Shown in pieces: positions 63,483-64,000 of a stretch of DNA of 64,000 nt. The notes under the pieces were generated by a model, which saw only the letters and a program-made list of their open reading frames with translations, did not search any database and was not told where the DNA came from. Each line of letters starts with the position of its first letter. Position 1 is the stretch's first letter. This stretch comes from Dolichospermum sp. FACHB-1091 (GTDB lineage Bacteria; Cyanobacteriota; Cyanobacteriia; Cyanobacteriales; Nostocaceae). The translations under genes were made by a program, and so were the position numbers. The stretch spans positions 62,001-126,000 of the forward strand of contig NZ_JACJSB010000002.1 of assembly GCF_014697585.1 (NCBI RefSeq). Direction: 5' to 3'.

Positions 63483-64000
63483 TTTATTTCAGTAAAAGCC
63501 TCAGTCGCCAATTTAATTCTTTCTTTGACAATTCCTACTTCAGAAGTACGAGCCGTATTCGTTGTTACTGCTTGAAAATCATGATCATTAAGCAGTGCTT
63601 CATACTTTAATGATAGTGAATCAATGTCTTTAATCTCACCATTTTCTAAACGACGGGCAATACCTATCATTACTGCATCAAATACAGCAGCATTTAAGTT
63701 TCTTTTTGGTTTAAATGCCTTACCGCCAATGCAATCATAGATAGTTTTAATAGTGGTTTCAAATTTCTGTTTAATTTCTTGACCAGAATAAATTTTAAGA
63801 TGGCGATTTTTACCCATAAATTCATTAAGAAATTCTGTCATTGGTTTCTTGTATTCATCAGATTTAAAATAAAGTGCAAGAAACCGGAGAATCATTTCTT
63901 CATCGCGCATATTTTTATCAGTTCTGCCATATATACCTCGCCATGCGGGATGATTATTCATATCTTTTAATAAATCATTAAATTCACCATGATAAATAGA
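63479..64000 (-). CDS. DUF262-domain protein, C-terminal part (cut by window end)
   Basis: The frame is open to the right edge (174 codons visible including stop), so the real start lies beyond 64000; the first internal ATG is at 63961. The visible part is the helical C-terminal portion typical of DUF262 proteins: IYHGEFNDLLKDM, DKNMRDEEMILRFLALYF, YKKPMTEFLNEFM and RNLNAAVFDAVMIGIARRLENG. The N-terminal ParB/sulfiredoxin-like nuclease domain, found in GmrS and other anti-phage proteins, is not visible. Coupled to the HEPN gene downstream by a 4-bp overlap. Confidence 0.75.
   Translation of the reverse strand, partial: SIYHGEFNDLLKDMNNHPAWRGIYGRTDKNMRDEEMILRFLALYFKSDEYKKPMTEFLNEFMGKNRHLKIYSGQEIKQKFETTIKTIYDCIGGKAFKPKRNLNAAVFDAVMIGIARRLENGEIKDIDSLSLKYEALLNDHDFQAVTTNTARTSEVGIVKERIKLATEAFTEIK

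Overview
The window is chromosomal DNA of a filamentous, heterocyst-forming cyanobacterium (order Nostocales). Support comes from oxygenic photosynthesis genes (psaX, pcyA, acsF, ndhB, a PsbP homologue, the Rubisco chaperone raf1), the heterocyst envelope-glycolipid exporter devBCA, an hglK-like gene, a Mo-nitrogenase C-terminal-like protein, many HIP1 octamers (GCGATCGC) and heptameric tandem repeats. The DNA is AT-rich. The genus cannot be fixed from this window; a Dolichospermum/Aphanizomenon/Anabaena-type genome would fit.

Layout. 1-6.7 kb: divergent radA (partial) and rpaB, a cytochrome b6 cofactor-assembly gene, gamma-glutamyltransferase, tatC and a GNAT gene. 6.8-18.5 kb: polysaccharide deacetylase lipoprotein, a ribbon-helix-helix protein, a fused pyrF-pyrE gene, an accessory patch of nested mobile elements, tRNA-Glu, a cation/proton antiporter, an Fe-S aldo/keto reductase, raf1 and a UvrD-like helicase. 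18.6-26.5 kb: Uma2 nuclease, K+ channel, hglK-like gene, PsbP-like lumenal protein, Maf, an MntA-HepT toxin-antitoxin pair and pcyA. 26.5-32.1 kb: a textbook NtcA-type promoter, a roughly 510-nt leader, devB-devC-devA, then a Mo-nitrogenase-like protein and a cupin. 32.1-39.7 kb: housekeeping genes (Uma2, Nudix, DUF3531, TPR, ABC ATPase, rsmG, ribF, MoxR). 39.8-46.3 kb: a thiohistidine (ergothioneine) pair, an amino-acid permease, psaX, lipA and ndhB. 46.4-50.5 kb: Uma2 and a large LamG/Calx-beta/RTX protein. 50.9-60.2 kb: topA, a tiny conserved-looking ORF, aroQ, an ADP-ribosylglycohydrolase-like protein, a 7TM-HD phosphodiesterase and a vWA-vWA-Slr1339-like cluster. 60.2-64 kb: a GHL10 glycosidase-like protein, acsF and, at the right edge, a DUF262-HEPN operon that is probably a defence module and is cut by the window end.

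No transposase gene is present, but there are three families of short non-autonomous elements with terminal inverted repeats (AGGACTTACGCA ends; TAGGAATC ends with TA duplication; TAGCAATCCTA ends with TA duplication), plus perfect 30-bp palindromes and heptamer arrays. Two toxin-type HEPN modules occur: a complete MntA-HepT pair and the truncated DUF262-HEPN pair. The least characterised units are the DUF262-HEPN operon, the vWA-vWA-Slr1339-like cluster and the OvoA-like sulfoxide synthase beside EgtD.
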